Made by a program: the position numbers and the translations under genes. The notes under the pieces are model-generated. The model ran no database searches, was not told where the DNA came from, and was given only the letters and a program-made list of their open reading frames with translations. Below, in pieces: positions 26,054 to 35,380 of a DNA stretch of 64,000 nt. Origin of the DNA: an uncultured Pelagibacteraceae bacterium (GTDB lineage Bacteria; Pseudomonadota; Alphaproteobacteria; Pelagibacterales; Pelagibacteraceae); assembly GCA_902609535.1 (NCBI GenBank), contig CACLSF010000003.1, positions 19,980-83,979 on the forward strand, given 5' to 3'. Every line of letters starts with the position of its first letter. The stretch's first letter is position 1.

Positions 26054-27076
26054 TCAGTTAATTGCAACAGGTTTTGAGGCTAAAAGATTTACTGTTTTGC
26101 TTCGAGCTCTTTTACAGAATTTTGGAGCCTTTTTTTTTAAAATTAAGCTCATATCTTTTAGAACAATTTCACCCATTTCAAAAAAAGCCTGTTCTAAAGC
26201 TCCCGCCCTATGAGCTGAAAACAATACATTTTTCAGTTTTCTAATTGGATCATTTTTTTTAACCGGCTCTTCAGGAAATACATCCGTTGCTACAAAGATA
26301 TCTCCTTTTTTAATTCTTTTTTTAAGATCCCCAAAATTAACAATTGCTGCTCTACTCATTAAAACAAAAACTGATTTCGACCTCATTCTATTTAATAATT
26401 TTTTGTCTATTAAATTTTTATTTTTAGTTGTAATTGTTGCTAGTACATAAATAATCTCACAATCGCTAAACATTTTACTTAGATTAATTGATTTAAAACC
26501 AGCTTTTTTAATAATTTTGTTAGGTACCCAGGGATCGTATACATTTATATTTTTTGTAAAGGGTAGTAAAAGAGGATAAAGCGCCTTTGCTAAATCTCCA
26601 AACCCCAATAATCCAATTTTTTTATTTGTTAAAAGAGAAGCACTTAAATTACTTTCTAAACCATATTTTTCTTTTCCTCTTACAAAATCGAAATGAGCAT
26701 TATGGATGTTTCTTAATATGGATAAAGTCATACCTAAAGCTATTTCAGCAACTGGCTTTGAAAATACAGGTGATGTAGCTATGACATCAATTTTTTTTTT
26801 AAAACAATATTCATAGTCAATATTATCCATAAAATTACTTTCAACATTTATAATACATTTCAATTGTGTGGCTTTTGATAAAAGATTTTTGTCAAGATCT
26901 GGTTGGCCCATTATAAAAGTGGCTTTATGAATATTTTTTTCGTAAAAATCTTTTTTATTAAACTTAGGAGCTGTTATTAACTTATATTTTGATTTTAATT
27001 CTTTAAGTTTTTTTTTTGAAAAAATTAAATCTAATGTTCTTGGAAATGGATCTGAAATTACGATATGTTTTTTCAT
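26054..27076 (-). CDS. D-2-hydroxyacid dehydrogenase family protein
   Basis: A 340-residue NAD-binding dehydrogenase. The Rossmann loop reads GLLGFGDLAKAL, the catalytic arginine is in LMSRAAIVNFGDL, the glutamate is in DVFPEEP and the histidine is in SAHRAGAL. The last glycine of the dinucleotide motif is alanine (GFGDLA). It lies between the Gfo/Idh/MocA gene and the ribose-type ABC genes with gaps of 7 and 22 bp. It may act on a keto-polyol or keto acid from the same pathway. The N-terminal third is lysine-rich and diverged from better known members. Confidence 0.85.
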   Translation of the reverse strand: MKKHIVISDPFPRTLDLIFSKKKLKELKSKYKLITAPKFNKKDFYEKNIHKATFIMGQPDLDKNLLSKATQLKCIINVESNFMDNIDYEYCFKKKIDVIATSPVFSKPVAEIALGMTLSILRNIHNAHFDFVRGKEKYGLESNLSASLLTNKKIGLLGFGDLAKALYPLLLPFTKNINVYDPWVPNKIIKKAGFKSINLSKMFSDCEIIYVLATITTKNKNLIDKKLLNRMRSKSVFVLMSRAAIVNFGDLKKRIKKGDIFVATDVFPEEPVKKNDPIRKLKNVLFSAHRAGALEQAFFEMGEIVLKDMSLILKKKAPKFCKRARSKTVNLLASKPVAIN

Positions 27077-27083
27077 TTTATAT

Positions 27084-28241
27084 TTATTTTAGTAATTTCT
27101 TAACATCTAATTTTGAAAACTTTTTTGGTTTTACGCAAAATGTATTAATGTATTGAATTTTGCCAGACCTGGCAGCTTTCATAATAGAAGTTATAATGTC
27201 TAATACATGAAGAGAAATTTCACCACTACACAAATGTTTTCTTTTATTTTCAATCGAATATGCCATCTCTGACAACCCCACGCCTCGATAGTTTGCATTA
27301 GTTGGTGTTTCATTAGCTCTTGAACTTTGTGTTCTTATATTAATCCTCCCTAATGGCATTTTTGAAGTCTTAAACTCTTTCCAGTTATCGCCTAATTTAT
27401 TGCAAGTTAATACTGATCCCCCGAACATATTTGGATCTGGAACTATCATTGACCCTTTTTCTCCATATAATTCAATATGATTTCTTTGATGAGCTATAAC
27501 ATCAAATGATAATGTTAATCTTATAACGGAGTTATTTTTAAAAGTAATTGTAGATAAATAAGTAGTTGGACATTCTACCTTAAATTTTTTGCCTTTTTTT
27601 GGTCCTATCCCAATAGTTCTATATTTTTGGCCTTGAATGATGGTGCCTGTAACTTTTTTTGCTGGTCCTAAAAGATTTACTAAGGCAGTAATATAATATG
27701 GTCCCATATCGATAACAGGACCTCCCTCTTTTTTTGTAAACCAAGGCTCAGGATTAGGATGGTAGGATTGAATACCAGGAAATGCAAAAACCGCATTTCC
27801 TAATTTTACATTTCCTATAATATTTTTTTCAACTAATTCTTTAGATTTTTGAATTCCGCCTCCTAAAAAAGTATCAGGAGCATTTCCTAAATATAATTTT
27901 TTCTTTTTTGAAATTTTTAATAATTTTTTTCCATCATTTAAATTTATTGCTAATGGTTTTTCTGAATAAATATGTTTTCCATTTATTAAAGCTTTTTTAG
28001 ATATTTGATAATGTGCTTTTGGAATTGTAAGGTTTAAAATAATTTCTATTTCATTATCTTTAAGAAGCTCATTAACAGTTACAGATTTTATTCCAAAATT
28101 TAAAGCACAACGCTTAGAAGCTTTCTCATTAATATCAGCACATTTAATAATTTTTATATTATTAAAATATTTTTCAGCTCTAAAATATGTTTCAGCAATA
28201 TGTCCACAACCTATTAATCCAATTTTAAAAACTTTATTCAT
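27084..28241 (-). CDS. Gfo/Idh/MocA-family oxidoreductase
   Basis: A 385-residue NAD(P)-dependent dehydrogenase with GLIGCGHIAE at the N-terminus, EKPLA with the conserved lysine near residue 94, and GGPVIDMGPYYITALVNLLGP, visible here as the core GGPVIDMGPYY near 170. The family oxidises sugars and cyclitols at a hydroxyl. It sits 9 bp after iolD, so a scyllo- or myo-inositol dehydrogenase role is attractive. It lacks the IolG-like pattern seen at 38393 and remains unassigned. Confidence 0.86.
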   Translation of the reverse strand: MNKVFKIGLIGCGHIAETYFRAEKYFNNIKIIKCADINEKASKRCALNFGIKSVTVNELLKDNEIEIILNLTIPKAHYQISKKALINGKHIYSEKPLAINLNDGKKLLKISKKKKLYLGNAPDTFLGGGIQKSKELVEKNIIGNVKLGNAVFAFPGIQSYHPNPEPWFTKKEGGPVIDMGPYYITALVNLLGPAKKVTGTIIQGQKYRTIGIGPKKGKKFKVECPTTYLSTITFKNNSVIRLTLSFDVIAHQRNHIELYGEKGSMIVPDPNMFGGSVLTCNKLGDNWKEFKTSKMPLGRINIRTQSSRANETPTNANYRGVGLSEMAYSIENKRKHLCSGEISLHVLDIITSIMKAARSGKIQYINTFCVKPKKFSKLDVKKLLK

Positions 28242-28250
28242 ATAAAGTTT

Positions 28251-30095
28251 TTAAACACCTTGTCTCTGTTTTGATTTTCCTTCTTTGTGGAGTTTTAATG
28301 CTTCTTCATTTTCTTTTGATGTTGGTATTTCAAGCGTAGGGCTTTCCCAATAAGCAGATCCTTCAAGCCATTCGTAACTATGTGTTTTAATTGATATAAC
28401 ATAAGTTATATCTGATTGTTTAGCTCTTTTAAATGCTTCTTCTAATTCTGAAATACTAGAAACATGTTCTGATTTTGCTCCCATGCTTGCTGCATGTTGA
28501 GCGAAATCTACTTCTTTGGAGTTTTGAATATTTGAGGAATTAAACAAACAATTAAATTCTTTTCCACCCTTGAACAATTGAAGTCTATTTATAACAGCAT
28601 GACCTCCATTATCACATACAATGATTATTAATTTATTATTAGTAATTACTGAAGAATATATATCTGAATTGTTAAGTAGGTATGATCCATCACCAACAAA
28701 AGCAATTACGTCTTTATCAGGATTGGCCATTTTTATACCAAGAGCACCAGAAATTTCATAACTCATACAACTAAATCCCCACTCCGTTTCATGAGTATTT
28801 AACTCTTTTGGACGCCAAACTTGAACAACTTCTCCGACCAAACCTCCAGCTGCTGTAACAGCTATATCAGTTGGATCTGAATTTCTATAAATTGCTCCAA
28901 CAGCATGAGCATAACTTGGTAATTCTTGATTTGTTGGACCGCTCTCTTTATCCACGTATTCATTCCAAGATTTTAACTCGACTTGTGATTTTTTATGCCA
29001 GCTATCAGATGATTTCCAATCCCCAATAGCATTAGATAATTCTGTTAAGGTAACTTTTGCGTCACCTATAACTGCTTCTGCTAAATGTTTGTTGGCATCA
29101 TGTCTTGCTATATTAATTGAAACTAATTTAAATTCAGGATTTTCAAAATTAGCCCACGAGCCAGTTGTAAAATCTGCAAGCTTAGTTCCTATGCAAATTG
29201 CTAAATCAGTTTCTCTTGCCAAATTATTTGCTGCCTTGCCACCAAGGCCACCTATTGGTCCTACAAAATGAGAATGATCTTTTTTCATTGTTGAGTATCC
29301 CATAACTGTTTGGGTTACTGGTATATTATGTTTAATTGCAAAATTGCCTAACTCATCCATGGCATCAGAATAAAATACTCCACCTCCAGAAATTATAATA
29401 GGTTTTTTCGAATTTTTAATTTTTTCAACTGCTTGTTTGATTTGAAAATCGTCAGGTCTAGGTCTTCTAATATTATGAATTCTTTCTTTAAAAAATTCCT
29501 CAGGATAATCAAAAGTTTCACCTTGTACATCTTGGCACAAAGATAAACATGCAGGTCCACACTCTGCTGGATCTAACATGGTTTGAATTGCTTGAGGGAG
29601 TGACTGTAATATTTGCTCTGGTCTTGTAATTCTATCAAAATATTTTGTAACTGGTTTAAATGAGTCGTTAGCTGTCATTCCCGGATTTGAAAAGTGTTCA
29701 ACCTGTTGCAAAACTGGATCTGGCATTCTATTTGCGTAAGTGTCTCCAGGTAAAAATAAAATTGGCAATCTATTACTCATTGCTACAGCTGATGCTGTAA
29801 CTAGGTTTGTAGATCCTGGTCCAACCGAACTTGTTGCAATAAAAATTTGCTTTCTTCTTTTAGCTCTTGCATAAGCAACACCTGTTAAAGCCATATTTTG
29901 TTCGTGATGACCCCTGTATGTTGGAAGTTGATCTTTATTTTCCTCTAATGCTTGTCCTAGACAGGCGACATTTCCATGTCCAAATATACCGAATACACCA
30001 GGAAACAAAGGCTTAACTTGACCATCAATATAGACTTTCTGAGCGATTAAATGTTTTACCAATGCATGCGCGCAAGTAAGCTTTATTTTTCTCAT
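28251..30095 (-). CDS. iolD: 3D-(3,5/4)-trihydroxycyclohexane-1,2-dione hydrolase IolD
   Basis: A 614-residue thiamine-diphosphate enzyme of the IolD type, close to the usual ~620-640 residues. The N-terminal segment FPGVFGIFGHGNVACLGQAL and the catalytic glutamate in YRGHHEQNMA identify the group. The cofactor motif GDGSYLLNNSDIY lies near residue 468, and VGPGSTNLVTASAVAMSNR is also typical. IolD opens the ring of the diketone formed by IolE to give 5-deoxyglucuronate in myo-inositol catabolism. It leads a long minus-strand operon that includes a ribose/inositol-type ABC transporter, and is divergent from an aldehyde dehydrogenase gene with 55 bp between. Confidence 0.92.
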   Translation of the reverse strand: MRKIKLTCAHALVKHLIAQKVYIDGQVKPLFPGVFGIFGHGNVACLGQALEENKDQLPTYRGHHEQNMALTGVAYARAKRRKQIFIATSSVGPGSTNLVTASAVAMSNRLPILFLPGDTYANRMPDPVLQQVEHFSNPGMTANDSFKPVTKYFDRITRPEQILQSLPQAIQTMLDPAECGPACLSLCQDVQGETFDYPEEFFKERIHNIRRPRPDDFQIKQAVEKIKNSKKPIIISGGGVFYSDAMDELGNFAIKHNIPVTQTVMGYSTMKKDHSHFVGPIGGLGGKAANNLARETDLAICIGTKLADFTTGSWANFENPEFKLVSINIARHDANKHLAEAVIGDAKVTLTELSNAIGDWKSSDSWHKKSQVELKSWNEYVDKESGPTNQELPSYAHAVGAIYRNSDPTDIAVTAAGGLVGEVVQVWRPKELNTHETEWGFSCMSYEISGALGIKMANPDKDVIAFVGDGSYLLNNSDIYSSVITNNKLIIIVCDNGGHAVINRLQLFKGGKEFNCLFNSSNIQNSKEVDFAQHAASMGAKSEHVSSISELEEAFKRAKQSDITYVISIKTHSYEWLEGSAYWESPTLEIPTSKENEEALKLHKEGKSKQRQGV

Positions 30096-30150
30096 TTTTC
30101 TAGTTATATTCTCCTCAAATATTCAACTAATAAACCACAAAATAAAAATT

Positions 30151-31593
30151 ATGTATAGCAAATTTGGACAATTCATTGATGGCAAATGGCAAGCATCACA
30201 AAATAATGAAACTTATGATGTTTTAAATCCTGCAACTGAGGAAGTTTTAGGTAAGGCATCTAAAGCAGGTGAAGAAGATGTAAACAAAGCACTTAAGTCT
30301 GCAGAAAAAGGTCTTGAGGTTTGGAGAAATACTCCACCTTGGCAAAGATCAAAAATTATAAGGAAAATTGCCGACCTAATGAGAGAGAGAACTGATGTAT
30401 TAGCTAAGTGGTTAACATTAGAAGTTGGAAAGCCACTATCAGAAGCAAAAGGAGAAGTTGGAGGAGCTGCAGATATTTTTGAATGGAACTCTGAAGAGAC
30501 AAAAAGAATTTATGGTCAAATAGTTGAAAGTAGATTTGAACATACAAGAATGTATGTAAAATATGAGCCAGTTGGAGTAGTTGCTGGATTAATACCATGG
30601 AATTTTCCAATAGTTTTATCTTCAAGAAAAATTTCCACTGCTTTAGCTGCAGGATGTTCAGTAATTTGTAAGCCTGATGTAATTACTCCAGGTAGTGTAA
30701 TGGAGCTTATGAATATTATAAATGATGCGGGTGTTCCTCCAGGAGTAGTAAATTTATTATCTGGTGACCCAGCTAAAATTTCATCTCAATTAATATCATC
30801 TGACATAGTAAAAAAAGTTTCTATAACTGGTTCAACAAGAGTTGGAAAACTAATTTTAAAACAAGCTGCTGAAAAAGTGCAAAGAGTTACAATGGAGTTA
30901 AGTGGTCATTCACCTTTTATTGTTTTTGACGATGTAGATATTAATAAGGTTACTGACATGGCAATTACTGCTAAATTTAGAAATAATGGTCAAGTTTGTA
31001 TATCACCTGCGAGATTTTATATTCATGAAAGTAAAAAAGATGAATTTGCTAAAACATTAGTTGAAAAGGTTACTAAGCTTAAAGTAGGTAACGGTATGGA
31101 TGAAGATACAATTCTGGGGCCTTTAACAACAGAAAAAAGATTAAATGAAATAGAGGCATTAGTTGAAAAAACTAAAAGCGAAGGAGCGACTGTTTTATGT
31201 GGTGGAAAAAGACCTGCTGGTTTTAATAAAGGGTATTTTTACGAACCAACTATTTTTGACAACGTTAAAGATAATTTTACAATTGCTAAAGAAGAGCCAT
31301 TTGGACCTTTAGTTCCATTGCTTACTTTTAAAGACACAGATGAAGTTGTTAAGCGAGCTAATGATAATGACCTTGGTTTAGCAAGCTATATCTACACAAA
31401 TTCCTTAGAAAAAGCGCACAAAGTTTCAGAAAAAATGGAAACTGGAACATGCGCAGTGAACCATCCAACAATTGCTTTTGCTGAAGTGCCTTTTGGAGGA
31501 ATAAAACAAACAGGTTATGGAAGAGAAGGTGGTTCTATGGCCATCAAAGATTATTTGAACGTTAAGTATACTCACTTCGGTCTCAATTATTAA
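30151..31593 (+). CDS. NAD(P)-dependent aldehyde dehydrogenase (semialdehyde dehydrogenase group)
   Basis: A 480-residue aldehyde dehydrogenase. Oxyanion asparagine N151 lies in PWNFP, general base E249 in MELSGHSP, and nucleophile C283 in NNGQVCISP. The length and motifs fit the succinate/2-ketoglutarate semialdehyde and sugar-aldehyde branch, not the CoA-acylating methylmalonate type (IolA). The stop overlaps the next start (TAATG) so it is coupled to an HpcH/HpaI aldolase. Divergence from iolD suggests it may oxidise an aldehyde product of that pathway, such as 5-deoxyglucuronate or a semialdehyde. This is inference. Confidence 0.9.
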   Translation: MYSKFGQFIDGKWQASQNNETYDVLNPATEEVLGKASKAGEEDVNKALKSAEKGLEVWRNTPPWQRSKIIRKIADLMRERTDVLAKWLTLEVGKPLSEAKGEVGGAADIFEWNSEETKRIYGQIVESRFEHTRMYVKYEPVGVVAGLIPWNFPIVLSSRKISTALAAGCSVICKPDVITPGSVMELMNIINDAGVPPGVVNLLSGDPAKISSQLISSDIVKKVSITGSTRVGKLILKQAAEKVQRVTMELSGHSPFIVFDDVDINKVTDMAITAKFRNNGQVCISPARFYIHESKKDEFAKTLVEKVTKLKVGNGMDEDTILGPLTTEKRLNEIEALVEKTKSEGATVLCGGKRPAGFNKGYFYEPTIFDNVKDNFTIAKEEPFGPLVPLLTFKDTDEVVKRANDNDLGLASYIYTNSLEKAHKVSEKMETGTCAVNHPTIAFAEVPFGGIKQTGYGREGGSMAIKDYLNVKYTHFGLNY

Positions 31594-32384
31594 TGAGAAA
31601 AAATAAAGTCAAACAAATGATGGCTGACGGTAAGCCTGTTGTAAATGGCTGGTTACAAATACCAAGCACTGTTTCTGCAGAAGTTATGGCACATCAAGGT
31701 TGGGATTCTCTGACTGTAGATATGCAGCATGGACTTGTTGATTATACAAATGCACTTCCAATGCTTCAAACTATTTCATCAACTGATGTAACTCCTCTTG
31801 CTAGAGTAAATTGGAATGAACCAGGTCAAATAATGAAAATTCTAGACGCTGGTTGTTATGGAATTATATGTCCTATGGTTAGCAATAAAGAAGAGGCAGA
31901 AAGATTTGTACAAGCATGCATGTATCCTCCAAGAGGATATAGAAGTTTTGGTCCTGTTAGAGGATTGATTTATGGTGGAGCTGATTATGCCGACCATGCA
32001 AATGATGAAATTTTAAAATTAGCTATGATTGAAACAAAAGAATCATTAGATAAATTAGATGAGATTATGTCTACAGATGGTGTAGATGGAATATATATTG
32101 GCCCAGCTGACTTAAGTTTAGCAATTGGAGAAAAGCCTGGATTTGATAGACCAGAAGATACAAAGGCATATTCTGAAATTCTTAGAATTTTAGAGCATGC
32201 TAAAAAAAATAATATTTTTGCAGGAATTCATAATGGAACACCTGAGTATGCACAAAAAATGATCGATAAAGGATTTAACTTTGTAACTATAGGAGCAGAT
32301 CAAAGGGCAATGAGCGCTGGTGCTAAGGCAATTGTAGAAAAAATGAAAGGCTCAATAAGCAAAAAAGAGTCTGAAACTTACTAA
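31593..32384 (+). CDS. HpcH/HpaI-family 2-keto-3-deoxy acid aldolase
   Basis: A 263-residue class II pyruvate aldolase. Its landmarks are the base histidine in VDMQHG near residue 45, the substrate arginine in LARVNW, YPPRGYRSFGP near 128, the metal ligand glutamate in MIETKESL and the aspartate in IYIGPADLS. The family cleaves 2-keto-3-deoxy sugar acids (for example rhamnonate or glucarate derivatives) into pyruvate plus an aldehyde. It is translationally coupled to the aldehyde dehydrogenase upstream, which could oxidise its aldehyde product or supply its substrate. Products of the dehydratases in this island are good candidate substrates. Confidence 0.88.
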   Translation: MRKNKVKQMMADGKPVVNGWLQIPSTVSAEVMAHQGWDSLTVDMQHGLVDYTNALPMLQTISSTDVTPLARVNWNEPGQIMKILDAGCYGIICPMVSNKEEAERFVQACMYPPRGYRSFGPVRGLIYGGADYADHANDEILKLAMIETKESLDKLDEIMSTDGVDGIYIGPADLSLAIGEKPGFDRPEDTKAYSEILRILEHAKKNNIFAGIHNGTPEYAQKMIDKGFNFVTIGADQRAMSAGAKAIVEKMKGSISKKESETY

Positions 32385-32385
32385 A

Positions 32386-33354
32386 TTAATTTTTCGCAGC
32401 TAATTCTTTATAAATATTATTTACTCTGTGAACTTCTTGTGCAGTATTAAAATATCCTTCGTATTCTATCTCGTCTGGTGTCACATCAAAATGATAATGT
32501 CCTGCATCATTTTTATGTTCGTATGAATGAAAATGTGTATGCTCTCCAGACTCTCTTAGATTTAATTCTCCACCCATTGGATCTCCTGTCCATAAAACGG
32601 TATAACATTGTAATTTTGGCCCTACTGGCTCATAAAATTGAAGAAAATCTTTTGTACATTTCATTAATTTTGGATCGTAGTATTCATGTTTTATATCCTT
32701 ATAATCTGGTTGAACATGCGATCTTATTTTTCCATTTAAAACTCTAAATACACCAGCTAAAGCGATATGATCGTTGTTAAATGTTTTTAAATTTTCTGAA
32801 AGTGCTGCTCTGATTGCTTGAGGCAATGAGCCTTGTTTTCCAATTCTTTTCTTTATCTTTAAATAAATAACTTTACCCTTAACACCATCTGAATAATAAA
32901 CATTGCCAAGTCCGCCATGTTTACTTTCATTATAGTCCTCTACAATACATTTTTTATCTGTACCTACCCTTGCTATTAAAGATCTATACTCCTTTGTTGT
33001 TAAGTTTTCGTTTATAACCAATTCACCGCAGTGCCCATCAAGACAAGACATTGCTCCAGATCCTGCGCCAAGTGCGTATGATTTCTCTGACCCAATCAGT
33101 TTTGATATTTCTGCATAATCGAATTCAGCACCAATATATTTAGGATCGTGCATATACGGTTCTCCTCCAACATCAATTATTCTTTGGTTACCACTCATTC
33201 CTTCTGATGGACAATTCCAATCTCTTAAATTTGGACAATCAACTATCTTTGCTGTGACACTTTCAAAATTTTTTGACAATCCAACTTGCAAAGCATTTGT
33301 TATTTCTTTTAACTCGAATTTCTTAAAAATTCCTTTTTCTATTTTTAATTCCAT
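32386..33354 (-). CDS. DUF1907 (C11orf54/PTD012-like) zinc ester hydrolase family protein
   Basis: A 322-residue protein that I recognise as DUF1907, the family of human C11orf54, reported as a zinc protein with ester hydrolase activity. Shared landmarks are VDCPNLRDW near residue 38, VGGEPYMHDP near 62, ALGAGSGAM near 94, and the histidine cluster EHTHFHSYEH (H272, H274, H276) plus GHYHFD (H286, H288), followed by VTPDEIEYEGYF. I start it at 33354, because the upstream extension to 33657 would cover the divergent PanE-like gene and is not conserved in character. In this island a lactone or sugar-ester hydrolase role is plausible but unproven. It ends 1 bp from the convergent aldolase gene. 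Confidence 0.82.
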   Translation of the reverse strand: MELKIEKGIFKKFELKEITNALQVGLSKNFESVTAKIVDCPNLRDWNCPSEGMSGNQRIIDVGGEPYMHDPKYIGAEFDYAEISKLIGSEKSYALGAGSGAMSCLDGHCGELVINENLTTKEYRSLIARVGTDKKCIVEDYNESKHGGLGNVYYSDGVKGKVIYLKIKKRIGKQGSLPQAIRAALSENLKTFNNDHIALAGVFRVLNGKIRSHVQPDYKDIKHEYYDPKLMKCTKDFLQFYEPVGPKLQCYTVLWTGDPMGGELNLRESGEHTHFHSYEHKNDAGHYHFDVTPDEIEYEGYFNTAQEVHRVNNIYKELAAKN

Positions 33355-33418
33355 AAATAAATTAGTTACATAATATATTGCATAATTTCTATACATTAAT
33401 ATATTTCGTTTATTAAAA

Positions 33419-34363
33419 ATGAATAATAAAGATTTGAAAGTTGCAGTTCTTGGTGCGGGAGCAATGGGATGTCTATTTGGAGGTCTACTATCTGAAAAAG
33501 GTCTAAATGTAACGCTCATTGATGTTTGGAAAGAGCATGTTGATGAAATAAATAAAAATGGTCTAAAAATGGATGGCCATGGTGGTGATAGATTCATAAA
33601 AGTACCAGCAACATCAGATCCATCTACAATTGGAAAAGTTGATGCTGTGATAGTCATGTGTAAAGCAACAGCTTTAGAGCCTGCATTAAAAAGTATTATA
33701 AATATTATTGGCGATAAAACAGTTTTTATGTCTTTTCAAAATGGAATTGGACATGAGGCAATAATCAAAAGTATTGTTGGCGACGAAAAAGTAATTGGTG
33801 GAACAACAACTCAAGCATCAAATATCTTAGGCCCTGGTCATATTATGAATCATGCAGCTCTACCCTCTTGGATTGGAGAATATGATGGTGGGATAACAGA
33901 TAGAATAACTGAAATTGCAGACACATTTACTGCTCATAATTTAGAAATGATTGCAGCTGAGGATGTAAAAAAAAGAAAATGGATGAAACTTTTTGCATTA
34001 ACCGCGATAGGCCCACTTTCGGCTATTTTTGATCTGCATCACACTGATCTTTACATAAATAATAATGCCAACGACGTCTCAAGAAGTTTAGGTAAAGAGA
34101 TAATTTTAGAAACAAGAGATGTTGCTTTAGCAGATGGTGTTGATGTTTCAGAGGTTGAGTGTTTATTCATGTTTAATAAGATTGTTGATTCAAAACAAAC
34201 AAATAAATCATCAATGGCTTTTGATGTACTTTATAAAAGAAAAACTGAAATTGATTTCATAAGTGGCGCTGTATCTAAAATAGGAAAAAAACATGGAATA
34301 GCTACACCCTTGAATGACCTAATGTACAAAATGATTAAAGTAAAAGAAGGTATGTACAGCTAA
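33419..34363 (+). CDS. Ketopantoate reductase (ApbA/PanE)-family dehydrogenase
   Basis: A 314-residue reductase with GAGAMGCLFGGLLSE at residues 12-26, the family lysine region ARNRK-equivalent KKRKWMKLFALTAIGPLSA near 190, and a C-terminal helical domain. PanE reduces ketopantoate in coenzyme A synthesis, but many ApbA/PanE paralogues act on other 2-keto acids. The context, with a PhyH oxygenase and a 2-hydroxyacid dehydrogenase following, and a divergent DUF1907 gene, suggests catabolic use. A pantothenate role cannot be excluded. Confidence 0.82.
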   Translation: MNNKDLKVAVLGAGAMGCLFGGLLSEKGLNVTLIDVWKEHVDEINKNGLKMDGHGGDRFIKVPATSDPSTIGKVDAVIVMCKATALEPALKSIINIIGDKTVFMSFQNGIGHEAIIKSIVGDEKVIGGTTTQASNILGPGHIMNHAALPSWIGEYDGGITDRITEIADTFTAHNLEMIAAEDVKKRKWMKLFALTAIGPLSAIFDLHHTDLYINNNANDVSRSLGKEIILETRDVALADGVDVSEVECLFMFNKIVDSKQTNKSSMAFDVLYKRKTEIDFISGAVSKIGKKHGIATPLNDLMYKMIKVKEGMYS

Positions 34364-34383
34364 ATTCTGATAATTAGTAAACT

Positions 34384-35364
34384 ATGACTAAATTAAGGAA
34401 CATTTTAGATAGAGATGGTTACTTAAGGGTAAAAAATGTTCTTAATTTCGATAAAGATTTAAAACCCATTTTAAATGATATGGAATATGTAATGGACAAT
34501 TTAGTTCATAAATTTGCTCCAGACCACATGAAAGAAAAGATTTTTAAATATAACTTTAGGAAAAAATACACATACATTTCAAAGCTAAATATTTATGATC
34601 TTGATCAGTATTTTAATACTAGACTTCCTAGAGATCATGTAAAAAAGGACAGTGATTACTTTGCCTCTCAATCTTTGTGGAACTTAATAAATCACAAAAA
34701 AATCTTGGATGTAGTTGAAAAATTATTAGGGCCAGAAATTTTGTCAAATCCAGTGCAAAATACAAGAATTAAACAACCAGAGAGCAAATTACCAAAACAT
34801 TCTATCCATGATGGTCTATCTGGTAGAACGCCATGGCATCAAGATGCAGCTGTATTATCTTCATTGGGACAAAGATTAACTGATATGGTCACTGTTTGGA
34901 TTCCATTTACTAAAACTACTAAAAAAAATGGATGTATGATTACGGTAAAAGAAATTAATAAATTAGGATTATTAAATCATATATCTGGATATAGAGGTCA
35001 GGTTGAAATAAAAGATAGTAAACTACTTGATAATTACAAGCCAGTTTTTCTGGAGGCTAATGTTGGTGATATTATTATTTTGCACAAACATTCAATTCAT
35101 TGCTCATTACCTAACAGAACTAATAATTTTAGAATTAGTGCTGATTTAAGATATAATAGAGCTGGAACCCCGTCTGGTAGAAAACCTTTGCCAAATTTTT
35201 ATGTAAGAAGTAGAAACAAAAAAAACATTACCATCCACAACTATAAGCAATGGATTGCTTTATGGGAAAAGGCAAAGAATAAATGTATTCCAAGAAAGTA
35301 TGCATTTAAGTATCCACTTCCAACATTTAAAAATAGCAAAAGAGATCTTGCTAGACTAGTATAA
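34384..35364 (+). CDS. Phytanoyl-CoA dioxygenase (PhyH)-family 2-oxoglutarate/iron oxygenase
   Basis: A 326-residue protein with the facial triad of Fe(II)/2-oxoglutarate oxygenases: HQD in TPWHQDAAV near residue 157, and a distal histidine in HKHSIHCSLPNRTNNFRIS near 240, followed by the 2-oxoglutarate-binding arginine. Members hydroxylate or demethylate small molecules. It sits 20 bp after the PanE-like gene and 16 bp before a 2-hydroxyacid dehydrogenase. The substrate is unknown; hydroxylation of a branched or cyclic acid that then feeds the two dehydrogenases is a working idea. Confidence 0.85.
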   Translation: MTKLRNILDRDGYLRVKNVLNFDKDLKPILNDMEYVMDNLVHKFAPDHMKEKIFKYNFRKKYTYISKLNIYDLDQYFNTRLPRDHVKKDSDYFASQSLWNLINHKKILDVVEKLLGPEILSNPVQNTRIKQPESKLPKHSIHDGLSGRTPWHQDAAVLSSLGQRLTDMVTVWIPFTKTTKKNGCMITVKEINKLGLLNHISGYRGQVEIKDSKLLDNYKPVFLEANVGDIIILHKHSIHCSLPNRTNNFRISADLRYNRAGTPSGRKPLPNFYVRSRNKKNITIHNYKQWIALWEKAKNKCIPRKYAFKYPLPTFKNSKRDLARLV

Positions 35365-35380
35365 TTTCTTTTTTAAAATT

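Noticed and set aside
33355..33657. N-terminal extension of the DUF1907 frame by 101 residues
   Set aside because: It lies over the start of the divergent PanE-like gene, is serine/proline-rich unlike the rest, and the family homology begins at the ATG at 33354.
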